8,417 nt of DNA. Origin: Candidatus Bathyarchaeota archaeon (GTDB lineage: Archaea > Thermoproteota > Bathyarchaeia > Bathyarchaeales > DTEX01). Position numbers and translations under genes: made by a program. The stretch spans positions 1 to 8,417 of the forward strand of contig JAOAJJ010000049.1 in NCBI GenBank assembly GCA_026414245.1, read 5' to 3'. The notes beneath the pieces were generated by a model that saw only the letters and a list, made by a program, of their open reading frames with translations, did not search any database and was not told the origin of the DNA. Positions 1-6,576 of this stretch are shown piece after piece; the stretch's first letter is position 1; every line of letters starts with the position of its first letter.

Positions 1-67
1 ACCCTACAGGTACAGGATTACTGGGTATGTATCTAGGCTTCTGCGTAGGAGGGAGGAGAATGTTTGA
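1..67 (+). CDS. Possible 3' end of livH (partial, 5' end outside the window)
   Basis: In the HAAT transporter family livH normally sits directly before livM, so the first 67 bases probably hold its end. The frame starting at base 2 ends in a basic tail (YVSRLLRRREENV) with a TGA at 65-67 that overlaps the livM ATG at 60 by 8 bp, which is typical operon coupling. The frame starting at base 3 instead reads PTGTGLLG, which resembles the RPTGLLG-type ending common in LivH proteins, and that frame runs on into livM without a stop. The two readings conflict, and a TACAGG direct repeat at 5-16 lies where they would join. Only about 20 codons are visible, so identity is inferred from context and not from a domain. 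Confidence 0.3.
   Translation, partial: PYRYRITGYVSRLLRRREENV
47..58 (+). promoter_or_regulatory. Strong Shine-Dalgarno sequence that sets the livM start
   Basis: A purine run containing AGGAGG and GGAGGAG lies directly upstream of the ATG at 60, with about 7 bases between AGGAGG and the start. It favours that start over the in-frame ATG at 27, which lacks such a site. The run also encodes the basic tail of the overlapping upstream reading frame, which fits translational coupling. Confidence 0.7.
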
Positions 68-1160
68 CTTGGCGAGTTTCCTAATATCTTGGCTTCCAAT
101 CTTCAGCATATATGCGATTTTGGCTATATGCTTAAATATGGAGATCGGATATACTGGCATGGCGAACTTTGGACTCGTAGCCTTCTACGGCATAGGCGCC
201 TTTGTCGCCGGATATACTTCCATGACAATATTTCTCTCATTTTACGGCTACGATTACCCCATCTACAGCCTAGACGCTATAATAGTTATGGGAAAAGTAG
301 CCGGGGAAAACGCGTGGCTAAACATATCCGTCTTCATACTCTCGCTCGTGCTCGCCTTCTTGGTGGCTGGTTTAGCCGGATACCTAGTTTCGTTCCCAAC
401 ATTGAGAGTTGGACCAGCCTTTCTAGGAATAACGATATTAAGCTTCGGTGAGATGCTTAGGGTCTTCCTGAAGCATTTCCAGCCGACAGGCGGATCCTAT
501 GGTCTACTTGGAATACCGCATCCATTCGCGTGGGTTCCTGACGCTCAAATCAAGAACATTCTATTTATAGTTGTTACATTAGCCATTCTAGCTTCAGTTT
601 TCATTTACTTTGAGCTTCTAGCCAACTCGCCCTATGGTAGAGTTTTAAAGTCTGTTAGGGAGGATGAGATCGCATCTCTATGCCTAGGTAAACCTGTTCC
701 ACGAATTAAAGCTGAACTACTCTTTGTTGCTTCGGGGATAAGCGGCGTCGCCGGAGCGCTCTACGCATTTTATCTCGGATCGGTTACACCGGACATGTTT
801 GTCACAGCGGTTACATTTGAAGTTTGGAGCATGGTTATACTTGGCGGGAGGGGTAATAATCTAGGAGCAATATTAGGCGCATCCATATTCTCCCTGCTTA
901 ATAGAGTCACATCGATCCTAAATTTCATCTTTCTGGATCTGCCAATCGACCCAAATTACATAAGGTGGATGATCACTGGAGCCCTAATATTTATAGTGCT
1001 AATATATAGACCTAAAGGAATATTGGCGGAGAAACCTATAAAAACTGTCGCATGGAGGATATTTGGAGAAAGCTGGAGGGATTGGGCTAAAATTATAGCA
1101 GTGTTCCAGAAAGCCAACAAATACCTTATGAGAACCTTTTACTGGCTTATCGGCAGGTAG
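60..1160 (+). CDS. livM: LivM-type permease of a branched-chain amino acid (HAAT) ABC transporter
   Basis: This is an integral membrane subunit that would form the translocation pore with LivH and couple to the LivG and LivF ATPases at the cytoplasmic face. The 366-aa product has about eight hydrophobic segments. Family landmarks are the GYTGMANFG...GIGAF stretch (residues 30-48; usually GQ-SLGH in bacteria), PTGGSYGLLGIP (142-153), the ATPase-coupling loop SPYGRVLKSVREDEIA (190-205), GGRGNNLGAILGA (262-274) and RPKGIL (317-322). I chose the ATG at 60 because AGGAGG/GGAGGAG at 47-58 lies at the right distance; the ATG at 27 has no good Shine-Dalgarno sequence. An extended loop at about 62-88 lies between early membrane segments, and about 44 residues follow the RPKGIL motif, where most LivM proteins end soon after it. 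The substrate could be a branched-chain amino acid, another amino acid or an amide; sequence alone does not decide. Confidence 0.9.
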   Translation: MFDLASFLISWLPIFSIYAILAICLNMEIGYTGMANFGLVAFYGIGAFVAGYTSMTIFLSFYGYDYPIYSLDAIIVMGKVAGENAWLNISVFILSLVLAFLVAGLAGYLVSFPTLRVGPAFLGITILSFGEMLRVFLKHFQPTGGSYGLLGIPHPFAWVPDAQIKNILFIVVTLAILASVFIYFELLANSPYGRVLKSVREDEIASLCLGKPVPRIKAELLFVASGISGVAGALYAFYLGSVTPDMFVTAVTFEVWSMVILGGRGNNLGAILGASIFSLLNRVTSILNFIFLDLPIDPNYIRWMITGALIFIVLIYRPKGILAEKPIKTVAWRIFGESWRDWAKIIAVFQKANKYLMRTFYWLIGR

Positions 1161-1928
1161 ATGAAAATGAATTCAATACTAGAGGTTAGAAAAGTAAGCA
1201 AAAGGTTCGGTGGTGTGGAAGCTCTCAAAGATGTAAGCCTGAATGTTGAGAGGGAATCTATAACTGGATTAATAGGCCCCAATGGAAGCGGAAAGAGTAC
1301 GCTCTTTAACGTTATAACCGGGTTCTATAAGCCGGATTCAGGCAGCGTTTACTTTGAGGGCAAAAGGATAGATGGGTTGAATCCAAATGAGATATATAGC
1401 ATGGGGATAGCGAGAACATTTCAGATTCCAAGACTTTTCGCATCACTAACAACTCTAGAAAACATGATGTTGAGCCCGAAGGGGCAGAAGGGCGAAAACC
1501 TCCTAAAAGCGCCTTTAAGGAAAACTTGGATTAAAGAGGAATCAGAGATAGCGAATGAAGTTAAGAATTTATTAAAAGAGTTTGATATGGATGGTCTCCA
1601 TAAAATGCCTGCATCAGGTCTCTCCGGAGGGCATGTCAAGATGGTTGAGACGAGTAAAGGCATACTTGGAAGGGCAAAACTAATACTCTTAGATGAACCA
1701 ACCGCTGGCGTACATTACGCTGTAGGAAGAAATCTATTCGAGTATATATCTTACTTGAGGAAGACATTTAACTTAACCTTCTTCATAATCGAGCATAGAA
1801 TAGACTTATTATTTGACTACGTGGATTACGTATATGTTCTACATATGGGTAAGCTTCTATCTCAGGGAACCCCGGAGGAGGTTGCATCTGATCCGAAGGT
1901 TATAGAAGCTTATATTGGTGGTGCCTAA
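1161..1928 (+). CDS. livG: LivG-type ATPase of the branched-chain amino acid ABC transporter
   Basis: This is a cytoplasmic nucleotide-binding subunit that powers import, as a pair with LivF, under the LivH/LivM membrane pair. In the 255-aa product, Walker A is GPNGSGKST (39-47), the Q-loop is ARTFQIPRLF (84-93), Walker B is LILLDEP (174-180), the H-loop is IIEH (209-212), and the tail GTPEEVASDPKVIEAYIG (236-253) is the C-terminal helix typical of LivG. The signature motif is LSGGH (154-158), with His where Gln is usual. The D-loop region reads TAGVHYAV where TAGLNP is common, and EHR replaces EHD. The gene begins immediately after the livM stop, with no gap. An ATG two codons further in (1167) is an alternative start and is slightly better placed relative to the AGG at about 1154. 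Confidence 0.93.
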   Translation: MKMNSILEVRKVSKRFGGVEALKDVSLNVERESITGLIGPNGSGKSTLFNVITGFYKPDSGSVYFEGKRIDGLNPNEIYSMGIARTFQIPRLFASLTTLENMMLSPKGQKGENLLKAPLRKTWIKEESEIANEVKNLLKEFDMDGLHKMPASGLSGGHVKMVETSKGILGRAKLILLDEPTAGVHYAVGRNLFEYISYLRKTFNLTFFIIEHRIDLLFDYVDYVYVLHMGKLLSQGTPEEVASDPKVIEAYIGGA

Positions 1929-1930
1929 AG

Positions 1931-2635
1931 ATGACGCTTCTAGAATTAAATAATGTTTCATCAGGATACGGAAAGATGATAGTGCTTGAAAAAATAGACA
2001 TGCACGTCGATAGTGGCGAGATAGTTTCGCTTTTAGGACCGAATGGTGCCGGGAAGACAACCCTTTTGAACACGATATTTGGTTTAGCGGATGTTTTTGA
2101 GGGAGAAATCAAATTTAATGGCGTAAATATTAGGGGTAGAAGTCCTGATAGGATTGCAGCCATGGGGATAGGTTACTCACCGCAACAGCAAAATATTTTC
2201 CCAAACTTTACGGTTGAAGAAAATCTCATGCTTGGCGCCTACTTAAGGAAGGATAGAGAAATAAAAAAGGATATGGAGGAAATATTTGAGATTTTTCCGG
2301 AAATAGAGAGGAGGAGGCGCAATCTAGCTAAAACTCTAAGCGGCGGAGAGAGACAGATGCTCGCCGTTGCTAGAGCCCTAATGCTTAAACCGAAGCTTTT
2401 ATTGTGTGATGAGCCTACAGCCGGTCTGGCGCCTAAAGCCGCAAGCCTGTTAGCCAAGAAAATCAGGGAGATAAGAGAGCGTGGAACAACTATAATCATG
2501 GTTGAGCAGAATGCGAAAATAGCCCTAAGCATATCTGATAGAACCTATGTGTTAGCCGGGGGGAGAATTGTAGCCCATGACTCCTCAGCCAACCTTCTGA
2601 TGAAGAAGAGCTTTGAGCAACTCTACTTTAAGTGA
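1931..2635 (+). CDS. livF: LivF-type ATPase of the branched-chain amino acid ABC transporter
   Basis: This is the second ATPase subunit of the importer, expected to pair with LivG. The 234-aa product matches the usual LivF length. Walker A is GPNGAGKT (36-43), the Q-loop is YSPQQQNIF (82-90), the signature is LSGGERQ (136-142) and Walker B is LLLCDEP (156-162). VEQN (191-194) occupies the H-loop; Gln in place of His is normal for LivF and helps tell it from LivG. The order livM-livG-livF is the standard one. The gene starts 2 bp after the livG stop, and GGTGGTG at 1917-1923, inside the end of livG, can serve as its ribosome binding site. No odd residues were seen at catalytic positions. Confidence 0.94.
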   Translation: MTLLELNNVSSGYGKMIVLEKIDMHVDSGEIVSLLGPNGAGKTTLLNTIFGLADVFEGEIKFNGVNIRGRSPDRIAAMGIGYSPQQQNIFPNFTVEENLMLGAYLRKDREIKKDMEEIFEIFPEIERRRRNLAKTLSGGERQMLAVARALMLKPKLLLCDEPTAGLAPKAASLLAKKIREIRERGTTIIMVEQNAKIALSISDRTYVLAGGRIVAHDSSANLLMKKSFEQLYFK

Positions 2636-2677
2636 ACCTCAAAACCTTTTTCAACCCCTCTCAACTATCTTAATTTT
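2636..2677 (+). terminator. Short gap after livF with a T-tract, possible archaeal terminator
   Basis: This 42-bp gap contains TTTTT at 2647-2651 just after the livF stop, followed by a pyrimidine-rich stretch. Archaeal RNA polymerase often terminates at oligo-T runs without a hairpin, so this may end the liv transcript. No Shine-Dalgarno sequence precedes the next ATG at 2678 (TTAATTTT is directly upstream), so the following gene could be read from a leaderless transcript. I see no convincing BRE/TATA box at the distance this would require. Confidence 0.3.
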
Positions 2678-3370
2678 ATGCAGGGAACCCTTGTAAATGC
2701 TGTTTCCGTGATAGCTGGTAGTTTAATAGGAATTGTTTTACGCGGTAAATTTCCAGATAGAGTTAAAAGTATCGTTTTTCAGGGCATAGGTCTCGTAACT
2801 CTTTTCATCGGTTTTCAGATGGCTTTGAAAACCAGCAACCTGATAATATTATTTTTTAGCATGCTTATCGGCGCTGTTGTAGGTGAGGCTCTCAATATTG
2901 AGGGGCATATTGAGGGGTTTGGAAATTTTGTTAAGTCGAAGTTTAGTTCTAGAGAGGATAAGTTTGTTGAGGGGTTTATAACTGCCTTTCTAATCTTCTG
3001 CATGGGTTCCATGACTATTGTCGGCTCAATAGAGGACGGTTTAAATGGGAACCCGAGCATTCTGTACGCTAAGTCTATGCTTGACGGCTTCGCATCTATA
3101 TCGCTTGCATCTGTTTTAGGTTTCGGCGTCCTCTTCTCAGCCATACCGTTACTATTGTATCAGGGTGGAATAACGCTGCTAGCCTCGCTCTCAAAAGCCT
3201 TTTTCACAGAAGCCGTCGTGAATGAGCTCAGCGCTTCAGGAGGCATAATATTAATAGGGTTAGGGATAAATCTGCTTGAGATAAGGAAGATAAGGGTTGC
3301 GAATCTTCTGCCGTCATTAGTTTTCTCCGCAGCTATAACATATCTATTACCCTACTTACAGCTCATTTAG
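2678..3370 (+). CDS. DUF554 family integral membrane protein
   Basis: The product is 230 aa with about seven hydrophobic segments, near residues 4-20, 33-50, 53-70, 98-118, 137-168, 187-200 and 208-228. It carries the marks of the DUF554 (YdfK-like) family: an N-terminal GTLVN (3-7), a QGIGLVTLFIG segment (35-45), the central CMGSMTIVGSIEDGLNG (108-124) followed by KSMLDGFASI (132-141), and the late glycine-rich GGIILIGLGINLL (188-200). The family is widespread in bacteria and archaea and is described as putative transport or membrane proteins; no biochemical role is established to my knowledge. Its length is normal and it looks intact. It lies 42 bp after the liv operon and 11 bp before the kinase gene, so it is more likely co-transcribed with the kinase. 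A link to the importer is not shown. Confidence 0.85.
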   Translation: MQGTLVNAVSVIAGSLIGIVLRGKFPDRVKSIVFQGIGLVTLFIGFQMALKTSNLIILFFSMLIGAVVGEALNIEGHIEGFGNFVKSKFSSREDKFVEGFITAFLIFCMGSMTIVGSIEDGLNGNPSILYAKSMLDGFASISLASVLGFGVLFSAIPLLLYQGGITLLASLSKAFFTEAVVNELSASGGIILIGLGINLLEIRKIRVANLLPSLVFSAAITYLLPYLQLI

Positions 3371-3381
3371 AAGGCTTCAGG

Positions 3382-4302
3382 ATGTTCGACATAGTAACCG
3401 TAGGACACTTCGCAATAGACCTCATAATACCGCCGGGTGAAGCAAAGCCGAAAAGGAGGCTTGGGGGACCGCCGACATACGTGTCGCTCTCCGCCAGCAG
3501 GCTAGGCTCATCTGTTTCAGTAGTGTCAAAGGTTGGGGGCGATTTCCCGGCGAGATATGTTGAGTGGCTTAAGAAGAGGGGCGTAGATTTATCTGGTCTA
3601 AAGATATGTGAAGGTTACAGAACTACAAGCTTCCTATTGAAATATTATTTGAATGGGAGCAGAGACATGTTTCTTAGGGGTAGGGCTCCGCCAATATCCG
3701 TTGAGGATCTGCCTCAATCACTGGAGGCTAAATCGATCCATATATCGCCTATAGCCGGTGAGGTCTCATCGGATTTAATTATGGCGGTCAGCAGCATCAC
3801 TCCCACAATATCCCTCGACCCCCAAGGATTACTTAGACACTTCGACAGCGATGGAAGAGTAAGCCTCCAAAAAACTAACAGCCTAGATTTTCTCAGATAC
3901 ATCAGGATTTTTAAGTCTTCTGAGAAGGAGATAAAGATTTTAACCGGGATAGGTGACGTCATTAGAGCCTTGAGAAAGGTCAGGGCTTACGGAGTGGATG
4001 TGGCTATAGCTACGATGGGGGAAAGGGGCGCATTAATATCCTTTAAAGATAAAGTCTTCAGTGCGCCGGCCGCTAAGCCTAAGGTTACCGCTGACCCAAC
4101 TGGAGCCGGCGACGCATTCATAGGCGCCTTCCTATCTGAATATGTTAATGATGAAGATCCATTATGGTGTGCGTGTGTCGGGGCTGCGGCAGCCTCGTTC
4201 CTTGTGGAGAAGGTTGGACCTAGGGGGTTTAGGGGTAGGAAAGACGTTTATAGGAGGGCGGCGGAAGTCTACGATAAGGCTTTAATCCTTAAACATGAAT
4301 GA
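3382..4302 (+). CDS. PfkB (ribokinase) family carbohydrate or nucleoside kinase
   Basis: The predicted reaction is ATP-dependent phosphorylation of a sugar, polyol or nucleoside in the cytoplasm. The 306-aa product has the substrate-side motif GGPPTYVSLSASRLG (28-42), VGGDFPARYVEWLKKRGVD (51-69), the ATP-site TMGERGALI (211-219) and the PfkB signature DPTGAGDAFIGAF (238-250). D244 of GAGD should be the catalytic base, and the preceding glycines the anion hole. The early motif lacks the Asn seen in classic ribokinases (GGxxxN) and has GGPPTY instead. That resembles archaeal inositol or nucleoside kinase-like PfkB members, so the substrate is undecided. The last codons overlap a possible ATG of the next frame (ATGA at 4299-4302), although the better start of that gene lies further in. 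Ribokinase, fructokinase or 2-keto-3-deoxygluconate kinase activity cannot be ruled out. Confidence 0.85.
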   Translation: MFDIVTVGHFAIDLIIPPGEAKPKRRLGGPPTYVSLSASRLGSSVSVVSKVGGDFPARYVEWLKKRGVDLSGLKICEGYRTTSFLLKYYLNGSRDMFLRGRAPPISVEDLPQSLEAKSIHISPIAGEVSSDLIMAVSSITPTISLDPQGLLRHFDSDGRVSLQKTNSLDFLRYIRIFKSSEKEIKILTGIGDVIRALRKVRAYGVDVAIATMGERGALISFKDKVFSAPAAKPKVTADPTGAGDAFIGAFLSEYVNDEDPLWCACVGAAAASFLVEKVGPRGFRGRKDVYRRAAEVYDKALILKHE

Positions 4303-4337
4303 GAGAGTATTTGGCTAGTGCCGGGGAGAGTTTACTG

Positions 4338-4553
4338 ATGGGCAGGGTCTCTAAAGGCGCTAAATGCAGTGTTGAGGGATGTGATAAGGAAGCTATCCGC
4401 TCCCTAGATTCTGGGAAAGCCCATGCTGCCGGCTTAAAGTTTAGGGATGAGCGGAGAGTATTCCTCTGCAGGGAACATTATAAGGAGTATAAGAAGGCTT
4501 TAAGGAAAGATAGGGTTATAGAGAGGTGGAGAAGATTAAGGATAATCCACTAG
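4338..4553 (+). CDS. Small basic zinc-finger protein, conserved archaeal type, function unknown
   Basis: The product is 71 aa. Four candidate zinc ligands are Cys10 and Cys15 (CSVEGC) and Cys44 and His47 (CREH), in a highly basic protein whose C-terminal third is rich in Lys/Arg (YKKALRKDR...ERWRRLR). Such composition suggests nucleic acid or ribosome contact, but that is inference. I recall similar short proteins with a GRV/GxxC-SVxGC start and a CxEHYKEYKK segment in archaeal genomes, annotated only as hypothetical. The start at 4338 is chosen because GGGGAG (4323-4328) lies about 9 bases upstream and the protein then begins MGRV. An in-frame ATG at 4299 would add 13 residues and overlap the kinase stop, but has no ribosome binding site. 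It is followed by a fresh promoter-like element, so it is likely the last gene of the kinase transcript. Confidence 0.72.
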   Translation: MGRVSKGAKCSVEGCDKEAIRSLDSGKAHAAGLKFRDERRVFLCREHYKEYKKALRKDRVIERWRRLRIIH

Positions 4554-4560
4554 TTAATGC

Positions 4561-4574
4561 GGAAAATTTATTTT
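4561..4574 (+). promoter_or_regulatory. BRE/TATA-like promoter for thrS
   Basis: GGAAAA (4561-4566) followed by TTTATTTT (4567-4574) matches the archaeal arrangement of a purine-rich BRE next to an A/T TATA element. A transcription start about 25 bases downstream would fall near 4595-4600, leaving a leader of about 25-30 bases before the thrS TTG, with the GGAG at 4612-4615 inside it. No hairpin or attenuator is obvious in the leader. Confidence 0.5.
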
Positions 4575-4611
4575 GGTAAATAAGCATCAGTGTAATTGTT
4601 CTATCAGCTAT

Positions 4612-4615
4612 GGAG
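4612..4615 (+). promoter_or_regulatory. Ribosome binding site that supports the TTG start of thrS
   Basis: GGAG lies 9 bases before the TTG at 4625. An in-frame TGA at 4619-4621 rules out any start further upstream, so the TTG is the first possible start of the frame and has a usable Shine-Dalgarno sequence. Confidence 0.55.
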
Positions 4616-4624
4616 CGTTGAATC

Positions 4625-6499
4625 TTGAAGATACTTCAGCTCCACTCTAACTTCATAGAGTATCGCCCGGTTGAAAGGGAGATCCCTCACGCCGAGGATG
4701 TTGAGGAGAAGATTTACCGCTTAGAGGATTTAGTTGTCCTTTTCACCTGTGTGGAGAAGAACGACACGATCGATGTTGCTCATAAAGCCATAAACGAAGT
4801 GAAAAGGTTTCTCGATGAGGTTAAGGTTAACCGAATATTGATCTATCCGTACGCGCATTTGAGCTCCGATTTAGCCGAGCCATCTGAAGCCCTGAAAATA
4901 CTCGAAGAGATGAGGGTTTACGCAATAAGCTTAGGTGTAGAGGCTCATAGGGCGCCTTTCGGTTGGTGTAAGGAGTTTTCGATATCGGTTAAAGGTCATC
5001 CTCTCGCCGAGCAGTTCAAATCAATAACTCTGGGTGAAGGAGAAGCTGTGAAAGAAGTAGTGTCTAAAGCCTTAGAGGCTGAGGAGAAAATAGTCTCCCA
5101 TTGGTTCATTATCGAGCCGGATGGAAGCATGATTCCAGTTGAGGAGTTTGATTTCTCCGGTAAAGAGAACCTGAGAAAGTTAGCCGTATATGAGATGTCT
5201 AGGTCTAGGGTGGTTCAGCAGACCCCGCCCCATGTAACCCTAATGAAGAGACTTGAACTCGCAGACCATGAGGATGCAAGCGACCCGGGAAACTTCAGAT
5301 GGTATCCCAAAGGCAACCTGATTAAATCGCTTATAGAGGAGTTTGTAACCGAGAAGGTTATCACCTACGGCGCATTAAAGGTTGAGACCCCAATAATGTA
5401 TGACCTCAAGCATCCGGCTTTGGCGAACTATCTGCATAGGTTTCCAGCCCGCCAATACATAGTTAAATCCGAGGATAAGGATCTTTTCCTACGCTTCAGC
5501 GCATGCTTCGGGCAGTTTCTAATGCTCCACGACGCTCAGATATCTTATAGGCAGCTGCCGCTCAAAGTATATGAGCTGACGCATTACAGTTTCCGTAGAG
5601 AGAAGAGCGGCGAACTAGCCGGATTGAGGAGGCTTAGAGCCTTCACGATGCCTGATTGCCATGCGCTGTGCGCCGACATGGAGCAGGCTAAGGAGGAAGC
5701 CCTCAAGAGGTTTAAGTTGAGCATGGATACTCTTGAGGGGATAGGGTTAACTAGGGAAGATTATGAGTTGGCGATAAGATTTACAAAGGACTTCTATGCG
5801 GAGAACAGAGACTTCATTGTTTCTCTCGTTAAACTGTTTGGTAAGCCGGCGCTCGTCGAGATGTGGGATGAACGCTTCTTCTACTTTGTCTTAAAATGGG
5901 AATTTAATTTCATCGACAATCTTGATAAGGCTTCAGCACTATCGACCGATCAGATAGATATAGAGAACGCTGAGAGATATGGGATAACTTACGTTGATGA
6001 GAAGGGTGAGAGAAGATACCCGCTGATACTGCATTGCTCGCCCAGCGGCGCTATTGAACGCGACATATATGCGCTGTTAGAGAAAGCCTACAGGATACAG
6101 AAGAATGGTGGAACCCCAATGCTGCCAATATGGCTATCTCCAACGCAGGTCAGGGTTATACCTATCAGCGAAAACTTCTACAGTGAGGCTGAAAAAATCA
6201 CTGAGGAGCTGATAAAGCGGAACATTAGAGCCGACTGGGATGATAGACCTCTAACGATGCAGAAAAAGATCAGGGAGGCGGAGATGGAGTGGATACCTTT
6301 CATAGTCGTTATTGGTCAGGAGGAGGTTTCAACTAGTATGCTGGCTGTTAGAGATAGGCGTTTAAAAGGCGCTCATAAAATTAGAAGGATGAGACTGGAA
6401 GACTTGATAAATGAGGTGGAGGAGGAGACTAAGAATAAACCTTTTAAGCCTCTGACGTTGCCGACGGCTCTCTCCAAAAGACCCCGCTTCTACGGTTGA
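4625..6499 (+). CDS. thrS: Threonyl-tRNA synthetase, archaeal type with N-terminal editing domain
   Basis: This class II synthetase charges tRNA-Thr with threonine in the cytosol. The product is 624 aa. Residues 1 to about 145 are the archaeal editing domain (DTD-like fold) that removes mischarged serine; its conserved block is HRAPFGWCKEF...VKGHPLAE (108-129). The catalytic core spans about 200-500. Zinc ligands by alignment logic are C294 (SACFGQF), H346 (DCHALC) and H470 (ILHCSPSG). Motif 2 is FRREKSGELAGLRRLRAF (323-340) and motif 3 is SPSGAIERDIYALLE (472-486) with R479. The anticodon-binding domain runs from about 505 to 605 (PTQVRVIPI...IVVIGQEE), followed by a short basic tail. Both editing and aminoacylation domains are on one chain, unlike some Crenarchaeota that split them into two proteins. 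Translation starts at TTG, fixed by the stop directly upstream. It appears to have its own promoter. Confidence 0.96.
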   Translation: MKILQLHSNFIEYRPVEREIPHAEDVEEKIYRLEDLVVLFTCVEKNDTIDVAHKAINEVKRFLDEVKVNRILIYPYAHLSSDLAEPSEALKILEEMRVYAISLGVEAHRAPFGWCKEFSISVKGHPLAEQFKSITLGEGEAVKEVVSKALEAEEKIVSHWFIIEPDGSMIPVEEFDFSGKENLRKLAVYEMSRSRVVQQTPPHVTLMKRLELADHEDASDPGNFRWYPKGNLIKSLIEEFVTEKVITYGALKVETPIMYDLKHPALANYLHRFPARQYIVKSEDKDLFLRFSACFGQFLMLHDAQISYRQLPLKVYELTHYSFRREKSGELAGLRRLRAFTMPDCHALCADMEQAKEEALKRFKLSMDTLEGIGLTREDYELAIRFTKDFYAENRDFIVSLVKLFGKPALVEMWDERFFYFVLKWEFNFIDNLDKASALSTDQIDIENAERYGITYVDEKGERRYPLILHCSPSGAIERDIYALLEKAYRIQKNGGTPMLPIWLSPTQVRVIPISENFYSEAEKITEELIKRNIRADWDDRPLTMQKKIREAEMEWIPFIVVIGQEEVSTSMLAVRDRRLKGAHKIRRMRLEDLINEVEEETKNKPFKPLTLPTALSKRPRFYG

Positions 6500-6525
6500 T
6501 AGTTAAGAACGAACCCAGTCCACAT

Positions 6526-6539
6526 GGAAACATTAAATA
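6526..6539 (+). promoter_or_regulatory. BRE/TATA-like promoter for the redox gene
   Basis: GGAAAC (6526-6531) followed by ATTAAATA (6532-6539) fits an archaeal BRE plus TATA element. A start site about 25 bases downstream falls near 6564, just before the GAGG ribosome binding site (6565-6568) of the GTG start at 6577. A 5-bp inverted repeat, CCTCT at 6549-6553 and AGAGG at 6564-6568, straddles the predicted start site and includes that GAGG. It could be chance. Confidence 0.45.
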
Positions 6540-6576
6540 GGCGGGAAACCTCTTAGAATACATAGAGGATAGGATT

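Noticed and set aside
27..59. ATG at 27 as the start of livM
   Set aside because: It has no Shine-Dalgarno sequence, and the strong AGGAGG at 47-52 points to the ATG at 60; the extra residues do not resemble a LivM N-terminus.
1421..2163. Minus-strand open frames within livG and livF
   Set aside because: They lie antisense to strongly conserved ATPase motifs and have no recognisable domains; they are shadows of the coding frames.
4299..4337. ATG overlapping the kinase stop as the start of the zinc-finger gene
   Set aside because: The ATGA overlap is tempting, but there is no ribosome binding site before it, while the ATG at 4338 has GGGGAG upstream and gives a MGRV start.
4554..4624. Possible leader RNA or attenuator before thrS
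   Set aside because: The stretch is short and shows no stable hairpin; T-box type control is bacterial, and a simple promoter plus leader explains it.
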